Source: Cryptomeria japonica
Lineage: Eukaryota > Streptophyta > Pinopsida > Cupressales > Cupressaceae
Length of the DNA: 64,000 bases
Direction: 5' to 3'
NCBI RefSeq assembly: GCF_030272615.1
Contig: NC_081415.1
Span: 597,683,335 to 597,747,334, forward strand
Position numbers and translations under genes: made by a program. This document shows positions 12,701 through 22,012 of this stretch, one piece after another (the stretch's first letter is position 1; each line of letters begins with the position of its first letter). The notes under the pieces were generated by a model. The model made no database searches and was not told where the DNA came from. It worked only from the letters and a program-made list of their open reading frames with translations.

Positions 12701-13826
12701 AAACACACCTCTGGAAATGATCGACATCGTTTTCGGATCATAAAATTGCATTTTACAACCTTCAGGCAATTACGCCACAATTTTCGCATTTAATCGCGAA
12801 GACGTAATTTTGAAACCTGTCAAAACACCTTTTTGGATCTTGCCATCTGACAGGTGTATACTCTGATATACAAGGATGACTTCTACCAAATGGTTTCTCA
12901 AGACGAGTCCCGAGTGAAGAGATATTAATTTCCGAAAATACCCAATTGGCTTTGTCGACACTGCGGACCTGATGAAGTCAATGTCCTGGCAACACATGAT
13001 GCCTTTCTCAAAAATATCAAACGACCTCCGTAGGCCCTCAAATTTGAAACATAGGTACCTTAAAGTACATATTAAATCTTTGAATTCTCAGTTCGATCAC
13101 CAGCCTGACAGGATGCAAACGGCACGCTCACCAAAATGGCTATATTAACTGATCTAACACTGGAAGTGCGGATAACTGAAAATGATGGCTAAATGAACCC
13201 TTTTGAAAACCAATCAAACAGATTGATAAAGGCTTGAAATTTGAAACGTAGCTCATCATTTATACTGACATTAGCCTGGAACAAACATTCTGACATGACG
13301 CTTACTGAGGCAACTTTTACACTTATGCAAAATAGGGCTCCAACTAGCTGTCGAAACAAGGACTAGTCAAACCACACAAACTACAAACGGATTTAGCTTT
13401 GAAAACCGATCAAATGGATTCATCAAGACTTGAAATTTTGCAAACTGACTTACATTTATGCATAGAATTGAATCCACTTTGAAATTCTCCATGACGATCA
13501 ACAGGGCAAAAGATGTAATCGCTCAAAGTAGGCTACTCAATAAAATCTGCATTTGTGCCTAAAATGCACTTTCAGCTCACCCCTCAAACTGGGTACCTCA
13601 TAAACTTATCCAAATTGAATCCTGAAAGTTGCACATCACTGAATAGGCCAAATTAAAGGTGTGGGACATGAATCCGAGCCTTACCCCTTGAAAATCAACT
13701 GGCTCCATTTTACCCTCTCGCAAACTAGGTCGTTCAAACTAACTCATTCAGATACTTTTCTGACATGCAGAGCAAAATTTTGAAATGGGCCTCTAAACTT
13801 TGGCTCAATTTTAATCAATCCCAACA
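9787..13826. mobile_element. Element C: 4.04 kb TG...CA insertion, possible solo LTR
   Basis: It starts TGTTGTTCACC, ends AATCCCAACA, and is flanked by the 5-bp duplication GAACA (9782-9786 and 13827-13831). Comparison with the intact LTR at 3245-3260 shows the empty site. The 5-bp duplication and TG...CA ends are typical of LTR elements, but I see no internal LTR pair, primer site, polypurine tract or retroelement protein. The simplest reading is a very long solo LTR. A large coding-free LTR derivative is the alternative. The minus strand, which starts TGTTGGGATTG, may be its forward direction. Small open frames inside (10547-10834 minus, 11119-11502 plus) have no recognised homology. Confidence 0.8.
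10990..11180. repeat. GCCAC-rich short repeats in element C
   Basis: The stretch has about a dozen GCCAC or GCCACCTC-type words in loose tandem, including the G-box core CCACGTG at about 11115. It is more GC-rich than its surroundings. If C is an LTR, this could be a transcriptional control region, but that is inference. Confidence 0.5.
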
Positions 13827-13935
13827 GAACAAACACCGGTTGAGCATAACTCATACATACAAAAAGTGATCTTGAAGCAAGTGTGTGTCCATCAATGACA
13901 ATCACAATATAAACATCAAAAATGCCAACAAAATC

Positions 13936-14137
13936 ATGGTGTTATGCAGTATGGTTGCATTGTGTTGATTATCTGTTTTATTGTTAAGTTGTATTGTTTA
14001 CCGGTATTTGTTTCCGCTATTCCGGTACTTAATGTTTATGTGATCCGGTTAAAGCTTATAAAGTGGTTTAATTAATATAATATTTCAACAACTGATTCAC
14101 TCCCCTCCCTCTCAGTTGTTCACCAGTTATCCTAACA
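13936..14137 (+). repeat. Element A 5' LTR, right part
   Basis: It continues the LTR after the insertion of B and matches 19768-19967. It carries the C-rich tract and ends CCTAACA, followed by ATT and the primer site. Confidence 0.93.
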
Positions 14138-14139
14138 AT

Positions 14140-14150
14140 TGGTATCAGAG
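14140..14150 (+). other. Element A primer binding site
   Basis: TGGTATCAGAG, complementary to initiator tRNA-Met, lies two bases after the 5' LTR. Confidence 0.93.
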
Positions 14151-14195
14151 ATTTGGTCCTATTTTGCAGAAGCTTAACCACTTGAGGTAGATCCT

Positions 14196-15148
14196 ATGGT
14201 AGCTAACACTTAAAACCCACCAGCAACTATTTTTCAGAAGAGAAATTCCTAAGCGTGATGGAACAAATCATAGGATATGGAAAATTCGAATGGAGACTCA
14301 TCTTAGATGTCTTGGAAAGGATATTTGGGAGATCACTGAGAAAGGATAAACACCTTATGATCCGGCATCTGGAAATACTACTCCTGCAGACCTAGACAAG
14401 AATATTGAAAATGATTATAGAGCTAGAGAAGCCTTCTTGTGTGCACTTACTAATCAGCAAATCATGGGATTGACAGATAAATCATTGGCAAAGGTTATGT
14501 GGGATAAATTGCAAACTCTGAATGAAGGTGATCCTACTATCAAAATTGCTAAACTTGATAGTTACTGAGTATGATATGAAAACTTGAAAATGGAAGATAA
14601 TGAAAGAATTGTTGTGTTTATGGAAAGAGTAAATGAGATTGTTATGGGAATTAAATGTTTTGGAGGATCTTTGAATGAAGATGAAATAGTTTCCAAAGTC
14701 TTGAGAGTCCTTCCACTAGCTTACAAGATGAAGGCAACTACAATTAATGAGCTGAGAATAATGGCAAACACTTCAGTTAACAGAGACACTCTAATTAGGA
14801 AATTATCTTCTTTTGATTTTGAAGAATTTGGATCTTCTAGAGTTGTAAAGTCTAAACCTACTTTTCATGCATCATCATCATCTACCAGAAAAAGTGATTT
14901 GAAGTTATGAGGAAAGAAGATGAATAATTTGAGCAAATTGAAGCCTTATTTGCTAGAAGAGTACCTAAAGGACCAACAAGGAGTAATTATGAAGAAAAAG
15001 CACTTTTTAAATATTTTGCATGTAATAAGATTGGTCATTTTGCATCAAGGTGTCCTGAAAGGAATGCAAGATTTGAAGAGAGAGTTAAGAAATCATTTAA
15101 TCCTAATCAGAACATATATAGATTTAAGAAAAGTAAACAATGCTACAT
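14196..15148 (+). pseudogene. Element A gag (Copia type)
   Basis: An ATG at 14196 is followed by a broken frame that reads a Copia gag: the segment after 14250 has the Trp-rich start (RIWKIRMETHL), a middle part at 14584-14910 and a single zinc knuckle near 15010-15055 (ACNKIGHFASRC). The first knuckle Cys is replaced by Tyr (codon 15012-15014), a change that would weaken zinc binding. At least three stops and frameshifts are present. Gag forms the particle and packages RNA. Confidence 0.8.
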
Positions 15149-15149
15149 A

Positions 15150-18100
15150 GTGGATGAGGAAGGAGTAAGTGATGATTCTAAGGGTGAACCAGCAACAGAC
15201 TCTGCTAGTGGATCCGACAATGGAAAGGAATGGGTGTTCTATGTCTTAAAAGAAGATGAACCAGAACCAGCTATCATGAATGAAGAAAAGGCCCTAGCAG
15301 CAAAAGTTGAAGATGAGGATGAATGGGTAATTGATAGTGGATGCTCACATCATATGACTGGAGATAAAAGAAATTTTTTGTCCCTGCAAGAATACAATGG
15401 CGGTCAAGTCAGATTTGGAGATGACAAAGCATGTATGATCAAAGGTAGAGGTATTATTTCTTTGGATGGTAAACATAATACTAATAATGTCTATTATGTA
15501 GAAGGTTTAAAGCATAATCTCTTAAATTTTGGTCAATTGGTGGAAAAGGGTTTCCAACTTCAGTTTAAAGATAGAAAATGCAAAATCATTAACAAAACTG
15601 GTTTGGAGATTGCAACCGGTACTCAGACTGGAGGTAATATATTTCACTTGAATACTGGTAATAAGACTTGTTTGATTATTGCTCATATTGATGAGAGTTG
15701 GTTATGGCATTAAAGGTTGTGTCATGTTAATTTTGATTGTATTGTTAAGATCAATTCAACAAAGGCAATTAGAGATATACCTACGAATATGAAGCCTCAT
15801 AATCCAGTATGCAAGGAATGTCAATTGGGAAAGCAAGTTAGAACTTCTTTTAAGAGCATACATTATAAATCTAATGATGTACTTTATTTGATTCGCACTG
15901 ACTTATGTGGTCAAGCAAGGACTAGAAGCTTTCAAGGTGATAGGTATTTCATGCTAATAATTGATGACTATTCTAGAATGATGTGGGTGACTTTTCTTAG
16001 GGAGAAGTCTAAAGCCTTTGATAAATTCAAGATCTTTAAAGAAAAGGTTGAAATAGAAACTGGATTCAAAATCAAATGTCTAAGATCAAATCAAGGCGGT
16101 AAGTTCAATTCTCATGAATTTAACAGTTATTGTGAGACAAATGGAATTAGGAGACAATTATCTGCACCTAGGACTTCTCAACAGAATGGAGTAGTGGAAA
16201 GGAAGAATAGAACCATTTTAGATGCAACAAGAACTATGATGATGGAAGCCAAATTGCCTCACATCTACTGGAGAGAAGCAGTGAGTACAACAGTCTACAC
16301 ATTCAACAGAGTTCACATCAAAGGTGAAACTGGTAAGACCCCTTATGAATTATGGTTTGGACATGCACCTATTGTTAAATATTTTAGAATTTTTGGAAGT
16401 AAATGCTATATCAAAAGGGATGATTCAAATGGGAAGTTTGATCCTAGATGTGATGAAGGGATATTTCTTGGTTATTCAATTCAAAGCAAAGCATATAGAT
16501 GTTATAACAAAAGATTGCAGAAAATTGTGGAGAGCGCTAATGTGAAATTGGATGAACAATACAAAAATCAATATATATCATATGACAGGGACCCAGTAGT
16601 GGAAATGATCATAATTGAACTGACAATACCTCAACCGGTACAAGAAACTGAGACAGTTACACCAGTACAATTAGAAAATTCAACTATGACTGATGATTAG
16701 AACAGTGAACCTCAAGTTCAGAAGACACCAAGGTATGTAAGATTAAATCATTCTGAAGATCAAATCATTGGATATAAGAGCAAGGGAGTTATGACAAGAA
16801 GAAGACTAGTAAATGAAGAGGTGTGTCTTATTTCTCAAATTGAACTGGCATCTGTTATTGAATCTTGTAAAGATAAACATTGGTTAAAGGCTATGGAAGA
16901 TGAATTAGATTAGATAAAGAAGAATGAGACTTGGACTTTAGTTCCCTGGCCTAAAAATAAGAATGTTATTGGAACTAAATGGGTTTTTAGGAATAAATTG
17001 AATGAGGATAGTCAAGTTGTAAGAAACAAGGCTAGATTGGTTTGTAAAGGATATTTTCAAATGGAAGGAATTGATTATGGTGAGACATTTTCACCTGTAG
17101 CTAGAATTGAAGTTGTTGGACTATTTCTTGCCTATGCAGCTTATAAGAACTATAATGTCTATCAAATGGATGTTAAATGTGCATTTTTGAATGGTGAACT
17201 TGAGGAAGAAGCATACATTGAGCAACCTAATGGATTTTGACTGACAAATGATAAAGATATGGTTTGCAGATTGAGGAAAGATTTATATGGATTGAAACAA
17301 GCTCCTAGAGCTTGGTATGCAAGGTTGGATAAATATCTTTTGAAGCTTGGTTTTACTAAAGGCAGTGTTGATAGTAATTTGTATTTTAAGATCACTCGTG
17401 ATGATATTCTGATTATTGAAGTATTTGTTGATGATATCATTTTTGGAGGAGAAGATAAATTGTGCATGGAATTTTCTAATAATATGAAGAATGAATTTGA
17501 AATGTCCATGATTGGTGAGATGAATTTTTTGTTAGGTTTGCAGATTACTCAAATTGACAAAAGTATTTTTATCTATCAAAATAAGTATCTGAGGGAATTG
17601 TTGAAGAAGTTTGGTATGGATAATTCCAAACCGGTAAGTACTCCTATGTTGACAAGTGAGAAATTATCTATCAAAGATAAATCTACACTGGTAAATCTGA
17701 CAAGGTATAAGTCTATGATTGGTGGCTTGTTATATCTAACTTAGATTAGACCAAATATTATGAATGCAGTAAGTATTGTTTCAAGATATTAAAGAAATTC
17801 TAAAGAAAATCATGAATATGCAGTAAAAAGGATATTCTGGTATTTGCAAGGAACAATAGAATATGGCTCATGGTATTCTAGAAATGATGGTTTCACTTTA
17901 TATGCATATACTGATTCAGATTAGGAAGGAGATACTGATGATAGGAAGAGCACTTCTGGTGGAGCTTTCTTTCTTGGAAAGAAATTGGTTTCATGGATCA
18001 ACAAAAAATAGTCATGCATTTCTTTATCTACTACAGAAGCTGAGTATGTTGCAGCAACAACTAATTGCACTCAAGTTTTATGGATGAAGCAAATGTTGAA

Positions 18101-18377
18101 GGATATCAAGGTAAATTATAGTGAACCAATACTTATCTACTATGATAACTCTGCAGCTATTGACATGTCTAAGAATTCAGTATTTCACTCTAAGACTAAG
18201 CATATATCAATAAAGTATAACTTTCTGAAGGACAAGGTAGAAGGAAAGGAAGTCAAATTGGTTTATGTGAATACTAAAGAGCAGATTGCAGATATATTCA
18301 CTAAACCGCTATCTAAGGAATCATTTGAATATTTGAGAGACATTTTAGGGGTTTCTACCCCTCCAGCGGAAACTTGA
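15150..18377 (+). pseudogene. Element A pol (protease, integrase, RT, RNase H)
   Basis: Domains run in Copia order. The protease has WVIDSGCSHHMTG near 15330. The integrase has a GAG-pre-integrase region, core LIIDDYSRMMW near 15960 and third-residue motif QQNGVVERKNRT near 16185. Reverse transcriptase covers 16900-17740 with LYGLKQAPRAWY and the active site FVDD. RNase H covers 17860-18377 with TEAEYVAAT and YYDNSAA, ending IFTKPLSKESFEY. The second integrase Asp appears as Asn (RSNQGGKF). Stops lie near 15711, 16698, 16912, 17238, 17742, 17791, 17922 and 18009. Most read as Gln or Trp codons changed by one transition. The enzymes would copy RNA to DNA and insert it; this copy cannot. Confidence 0.9.
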
Positions 18378-18724
18378 TTGATGCAGTTTATCATCAGTCC
18401 AACATGGATTATCAAATATATTATTCATTTTGGCACTGATGAGTGGTGCTACTACTTAGGGGGAGTAGTCATCTATGAGATTCAGAGGTTTATATTCTTG
18501 CTTTGGTATTTTTGTCAGATTTCTAGCATTGATGTCAAAGGGGGAGACATAGTGATGTGAAAAATAAATTCAGAAATTTACAGAGATATTATTCACAGGG
18601 GAAGAGTTATTGATATTCAAAAGATTGTTGGTTGTCTTCCATAGGGGGAGACTTGTTTGGCATTTTTTTGGGTACTTAGATGTTTTTCACATCTAGTGGT
18701 TCCATCAATGTCAAAGGGGGAGAT
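18378..18724 (+). other. Element A 3' untranslated region and polypurine tract
   Basis: Non-coding sequence follows the pol stop, with several GGGGGAG runs (near 18460, 18540 and 18645). The functional tract is AAAGGGGGAGA at 18713-18723, one base before the 3' LTR. The repeated AAAGGGGGAGA-like words could act as extra priming sites. Confidence 0.8.
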
Positions 18725-19967
18725 TGTTGGCAATATGGATGAATAGATTATGTGTTGCATTGATGTTTTGTCATTGATGTCAACACTAGTTGTTATGGTT
18801 GGTTACCAACAGACAGGTTTTGGTTACCAGTAGAAGATCTAGTGTTACCCGCAGAAGGAACTATATATTGGACACCTCCGGCATGTTTGGATCAATGGAG
18901 TATGTTTGATTTTATGTGTTGCATGCTTCTGGAGCATGTTTTTGTTAGTTGGTATTGACTTGGTGATCGGATGCTATCATACACTCTTGTAAACCCTTAC
19001 CAACATGGGTTTAAGGTTTAACCGACAAAGCTTTCACTGAGAAATCTTGATAGGATGCATAAGTGGTGTTGGTGTGGCTTCTAGATGGATTTCAGGATGC
19101 TGAACATATTGTTTGATTGTGCCTCAACTGATTGAATACATTGATTTGGTGTGGTCGACCCAGATTAGGTCTAGTGCTTATCTAGGTTATGGACTGGTAT
19201 CATGTTAACGTGTTCTCTACATGTTACTAGGATGATTTATGGATTGGTTATTGTTGTTTTGGTCTTAAGCCGACATGGCATATCATTGTAATATGGATAT
19301 ATGTAATGATCTTATTGTAATATCTTTTAGGTGGCCGACCTAATTGGTTTAGGCCTTAGGGTTGCTATAAATTGATGAAAGATCTCATTGTAGATAATGT
19401 ACCATGGTCATGGAATGTAATATCATATGCGAAGTAGATTTGGTCAATCATAGGTGATTGAATTGGGATTAAGGAAGAGGTCAAAGGCCTCCGGTATTGA
19501 GCTTAACCGAGACTATAATCAAGCATGGTAGATGCTATCTCTGGCAGTTGATTATTCTGGATTGTTGTCCATTCATCTTGAGGTGGTTATAACCTCTCTG
19601 TAGTCAGTGAGACTCTTTTGTAATGAACAGTATGCTCTAGGCAGTGTGCCTTCCTGCATGTGTAGGCCCCTCATTGTATCACATACTTTCTGCAGAAGTA
19701 TCATCTGATTGTGGGTAGGCTTCCCACCGTGGTTTTTCCCTTTCTGGGTTTTCCACGTACAAATCATGGTGTTATGTGGTATGGTTGCATTGTGTTGATT
19801 ATTTGTTTTATTGTTAAGTTGTATTGTTTACAGATATCTGTTTCTGCTATTCCGGTACTTAATGTTTATGTGATCCGGTTAAAGGTTATAAAGTGGTTTA
19901 ATTGATATACCCTATTAACAACTTATTCACCCCCCCCCCTCTCAGTTGTTCACTGGTTATCCTAACA
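18725..19967 (+). repeat. Element A 3' LTR
   Basis: This is a 1243-bp LTR, TGTTGG...CCTAACA, uninterrupted. It served as the reference for placing the insertion of B in the 5' copy. TATA-like CTATAAATTG is near 19366, and a C-run with CTCTCAG lies near the end. Confidence 0.95.
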
Positions 19968-20269
19968 ATATGCTCATCAGGTTTTAAAACCCGATGAGAA
20001 AGTTGGCAATAACTTGAAAAAGTAGAAATGTGTTCATCGGTTTTTAAAACCTGATGAACGCATTTGGGTAATTCAATGACTTATGTTGGTCAGGGTTTGA
20101 AACCCGACCAACACCTTATACATGTTTATCAGGTTTCAAACCTCAATCAACACTCAATATGAATAATGGTATTTCACTAAGTTTTAGTTAAGTCCTCCAT
20201 TGTTGGACGTAATTCAAAACCCAACCAACAACGCATGATGATCATGGTAAAAACAATGTGGGACGAGGT

Positions 20270-21354
20270 GGGTGAATTCACAAAGTTGGTTCCCACTTTT
20301 GCCAAAGAAGGAATTTGGCGAAAGTGGGAACTTCGATTTTCTAGGTGTTCGAGTGAAATAGTGGTATTCGATCGAACTACCCCTGGGAGTTCGAGCGAAC
20401 CATGTTGTGGACCTGGGTTCGCTCGAACCACGGGTGACTTTGTATGGGCCGAAATCAAGCCTATTGGTTCGAACGAATGGGGGTTCACTCGAACCATAAT
20501 GGATTCGAGCGAACCCCATTTGCTCGAAGTACTGTTCATTCGAACCCTCTAATTTGAGGTTTCTCCCAAAAAATTTCAGAATTCTGAAGAATTAATGACT
20601 TCGGATCTCTGGTTCAAAGCATGAATGAAATAATCTTGATAACCCAAAAATATTAGATTGTAGTGCTCGAAGCAAGCTTTCCAACGAGTATAATTTTGTT
20701 ATATTTTGAATTTATTATGTTCTTGTTTTTTTAATTTTATGGAAAATTGGTTTTTCATCGAACATGAACTTCTCTGTTCAACGCATTGGGAAAAATAAGA
20801 AACTAATTCAAAAAAATTCTAAAAAATATCTATGCCCCTGGTATTGATGTCTTCTTTCTAACAAAAAAAATAAAATTGAATTTCGATTTATATAGAACAA
20901 GTTATGTGTTCAAACATAAACCTATGTCTAAATTATGACTAGTCGGACTTCAAAACTTTATAAAATGAAAAATATTGAACATATCACTATAAAAACAAAT
21001 GCAAGCCTTGGATATTGATGTTACAAACCAAAATTCGAAAGAATTGAGTTTTTATCATTTATAGAAAAAAAGTTATACATTTCGGGAGGCACCTCACTCT
21101 TAAAAAATGTAGTTTGTTGTAAAAAACTACTTTTCGAGGGAGATGGAAATTTTTTTTAAAAATCCTTCAAAAAAATTTGAAAAAAATGTATATAGAATCT
21201 ACAAACAAAATTATAGAAATCACTAATTTACATCATCTTCAAATTTTTAATAGTTTAAAAGTTATAGTTCTCGGAAGTTGAAGATTATTTTAAAAATGTA
21301 CATCTCAGTGTCAAAAGTGGCAAAAAAGTGGGAACCATTATTGTGAGTTCACCC
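20270..21354. mobile_element. Short inverted-repeat DNA transposon (MITE-like)
   Basis: Terminal inverted repeats of about 35 bp begin GGGTGAATTCAC (20270-20304) and end with its near complement (21318-21354), both running into a TGGTTCCCACTTTT-type segment. The direct repeat AGGT flanks it (20266-20269 and 21355-21358). Removing the element and one AGGT restores a palindrome of the host array, which supports the boundaries. There is no transposase. The exact end could shift by one base, and the superfamily is not assigned. Confidence 0.75.
20347..20550. repeat. TTCG-NN-CGAA palindrome cluster inside the MITE
   Basis: About eight copies of a short palindrome, such as TTCGATCGAA, GTTCGAGCGAACC and GGTTCGCTCGAACC, lie in about 200 bp. 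They are distinct in sequence from the host array but share its habit of clustered short hairpins. Confidence 0.7.
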
Positions 21355-22012
21355 AGGTTCATACCCTACCCAACACTAAATACATGTTGGTCGGGGTATG
21401 AACCCCACCCCACACAATTATTCTGTGTGAAACAAAAGCTATCGATGCAAGTTGTAAGGTGTTGAGTTAGAATTGTTCCATGATCAACACTATAACATGT
21501 TGATCGGGATACAAGTCTTTCTCAACACCACAATGTAAAGATGTTCTTGGAGATGTGATTCGATCTTAAAAACCCAAAAAATGGTGTAAACGAAAAAATA
21601 AAAGAAAAAGAAACCCTAAATGACATGAAACAAAAACATACCTGCAATAATCGACCTAAAATTTTACAAATACAAGGACCTCTCCAACAATTTGAATGAA
21701 AAAAAGACATGGGAGAATGCAAGAGAATCAACATGCAAGAAAATGATTACAATATGAATTAAAACAAAACATATAAAGAGCTTGATTCAAACTCAAAAAC
21801 CTAACTGGAGTTCATTAACTGTAAAAACATGCAAAAATTAATGCACACACTTCGAGTTTTGAAACCCAAAGTGCATATAACTGTACTTGTGGTTTCAAAA
21901 CCTAATGTGCAATTTTGATGCAATTAGACCTAACTTGTAATTCGGGTTCAAAACCCAAATTACAAGTGAAAGCCTAAAATATGTAATTTCGGGTTTTAAA
22001 CCCAAAATTACA

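Larger units (their letters stand above)
2161..13930 (-). mobile_element. Element B: non-autonomous LTR retrotransposon with unknown large ORF
   Basis: B lies on the minus strand inside the 5' LTR of A, flanked by AAATC at 2156-2160 and 13931-13935. It has two LTRs (2161-3351, and 8682-9786 continuing at 13832-13930), a primer site complementary to initiator tRNA-Met next to the 5' LTR, and a polypurine tract next to the 3' LTR. Between them are only a gag remnant with coiled coil and four zinc knuckles (7429-8655) and a long interrupted ORF (3629-6908). No protease, integrase, reverse transcriptase or RNase H motif was seen on either strand. I infer that it depended on a Copia helper for mobility; A is of the general type expected, but a specific partnership is not shown. 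Confidence 0.9.
8682..13930 (-). repeat. Element B 5' LTR, split by element C
   Basis: The LTR is 8682-9786 and resumes at 13832 (after the duplicated GAACA at 13827-13831) to 13930. Joined, it matches 2161-3351. The terminal CA of the 3' copy is TA here (8682-8683), so the short inverted terminus is damaged in this copy. Without C it is about 1.2 kb. Confidence 0.92.
1120..19967 (+). mobile_element. Element A: Copia LTR retrotransposon with nested insertions
   Basis: The element starts TGTTGG and ends CCTAACA, and is flanked by identical 5-bp duplications ATATG at 1115-1119 and 19968-19972. Its own sequence is the 5' LTR (1120-2160 plus 13936-14137), a tRNA-Met-type primer site, gag, pol in Copia order (protease, integrase, reverse transcriptase, RNase H), a polypurine tract and the 3' LTR (18725-19967). 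The 5' LTR is interrupted by element B. Without the insert the element would be about 7.1 kb, a normal Copia size. Stops and frameshifts in gag and pol make it non-functional. The LTRs differ at many scattered positions, so the insertion is old. Confidence 0.95.
19973..22012. repeat. Palindrome array, right part (about 13 hairpins)
   Basis: Palindromes occur at 19973-19998, 20032-20059, 20084-20113, 20123-20152, 20201-20230, 20258-20269 joined to 21359-21376, 21385-21414, 21459-21490, 21498-21527, 21841-21876, 21882-21910 (weak), 21933-21967 and 21982-22012. The centre is usually GGGTTTNAAACCC or a close variant. Arms vary but stay complementary within a copy: CTCATC with GATGAG, GTTCATC with GATGAAC, TGTTGGTC with GACCAACA, ACTTGTAATT with AATTACAAGT. 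Spacing is about 10-60 bases inside clusters. The function is unknown. Confidence 0.85.

Noticed and set aside
14140-14150. tRNA gene fragment (TGGTATCAGAG)
   Set aside because: It is a retroelement primer site right after an LTR; no cloverleaf can be formed.
20177-20552. Overlapping open frames of about 100 codons on both strands
   Set aside because: They cross the MITE boundary or the TTCGNNCGAA palindromes, and no conserved domain is seen.
904-22012. CRISPR-like array
   Set aside because: Units are palindromes with changing arms and irregular spacing, not identical direct repeats with unique spacers, and the context is a plant nuclear genome.
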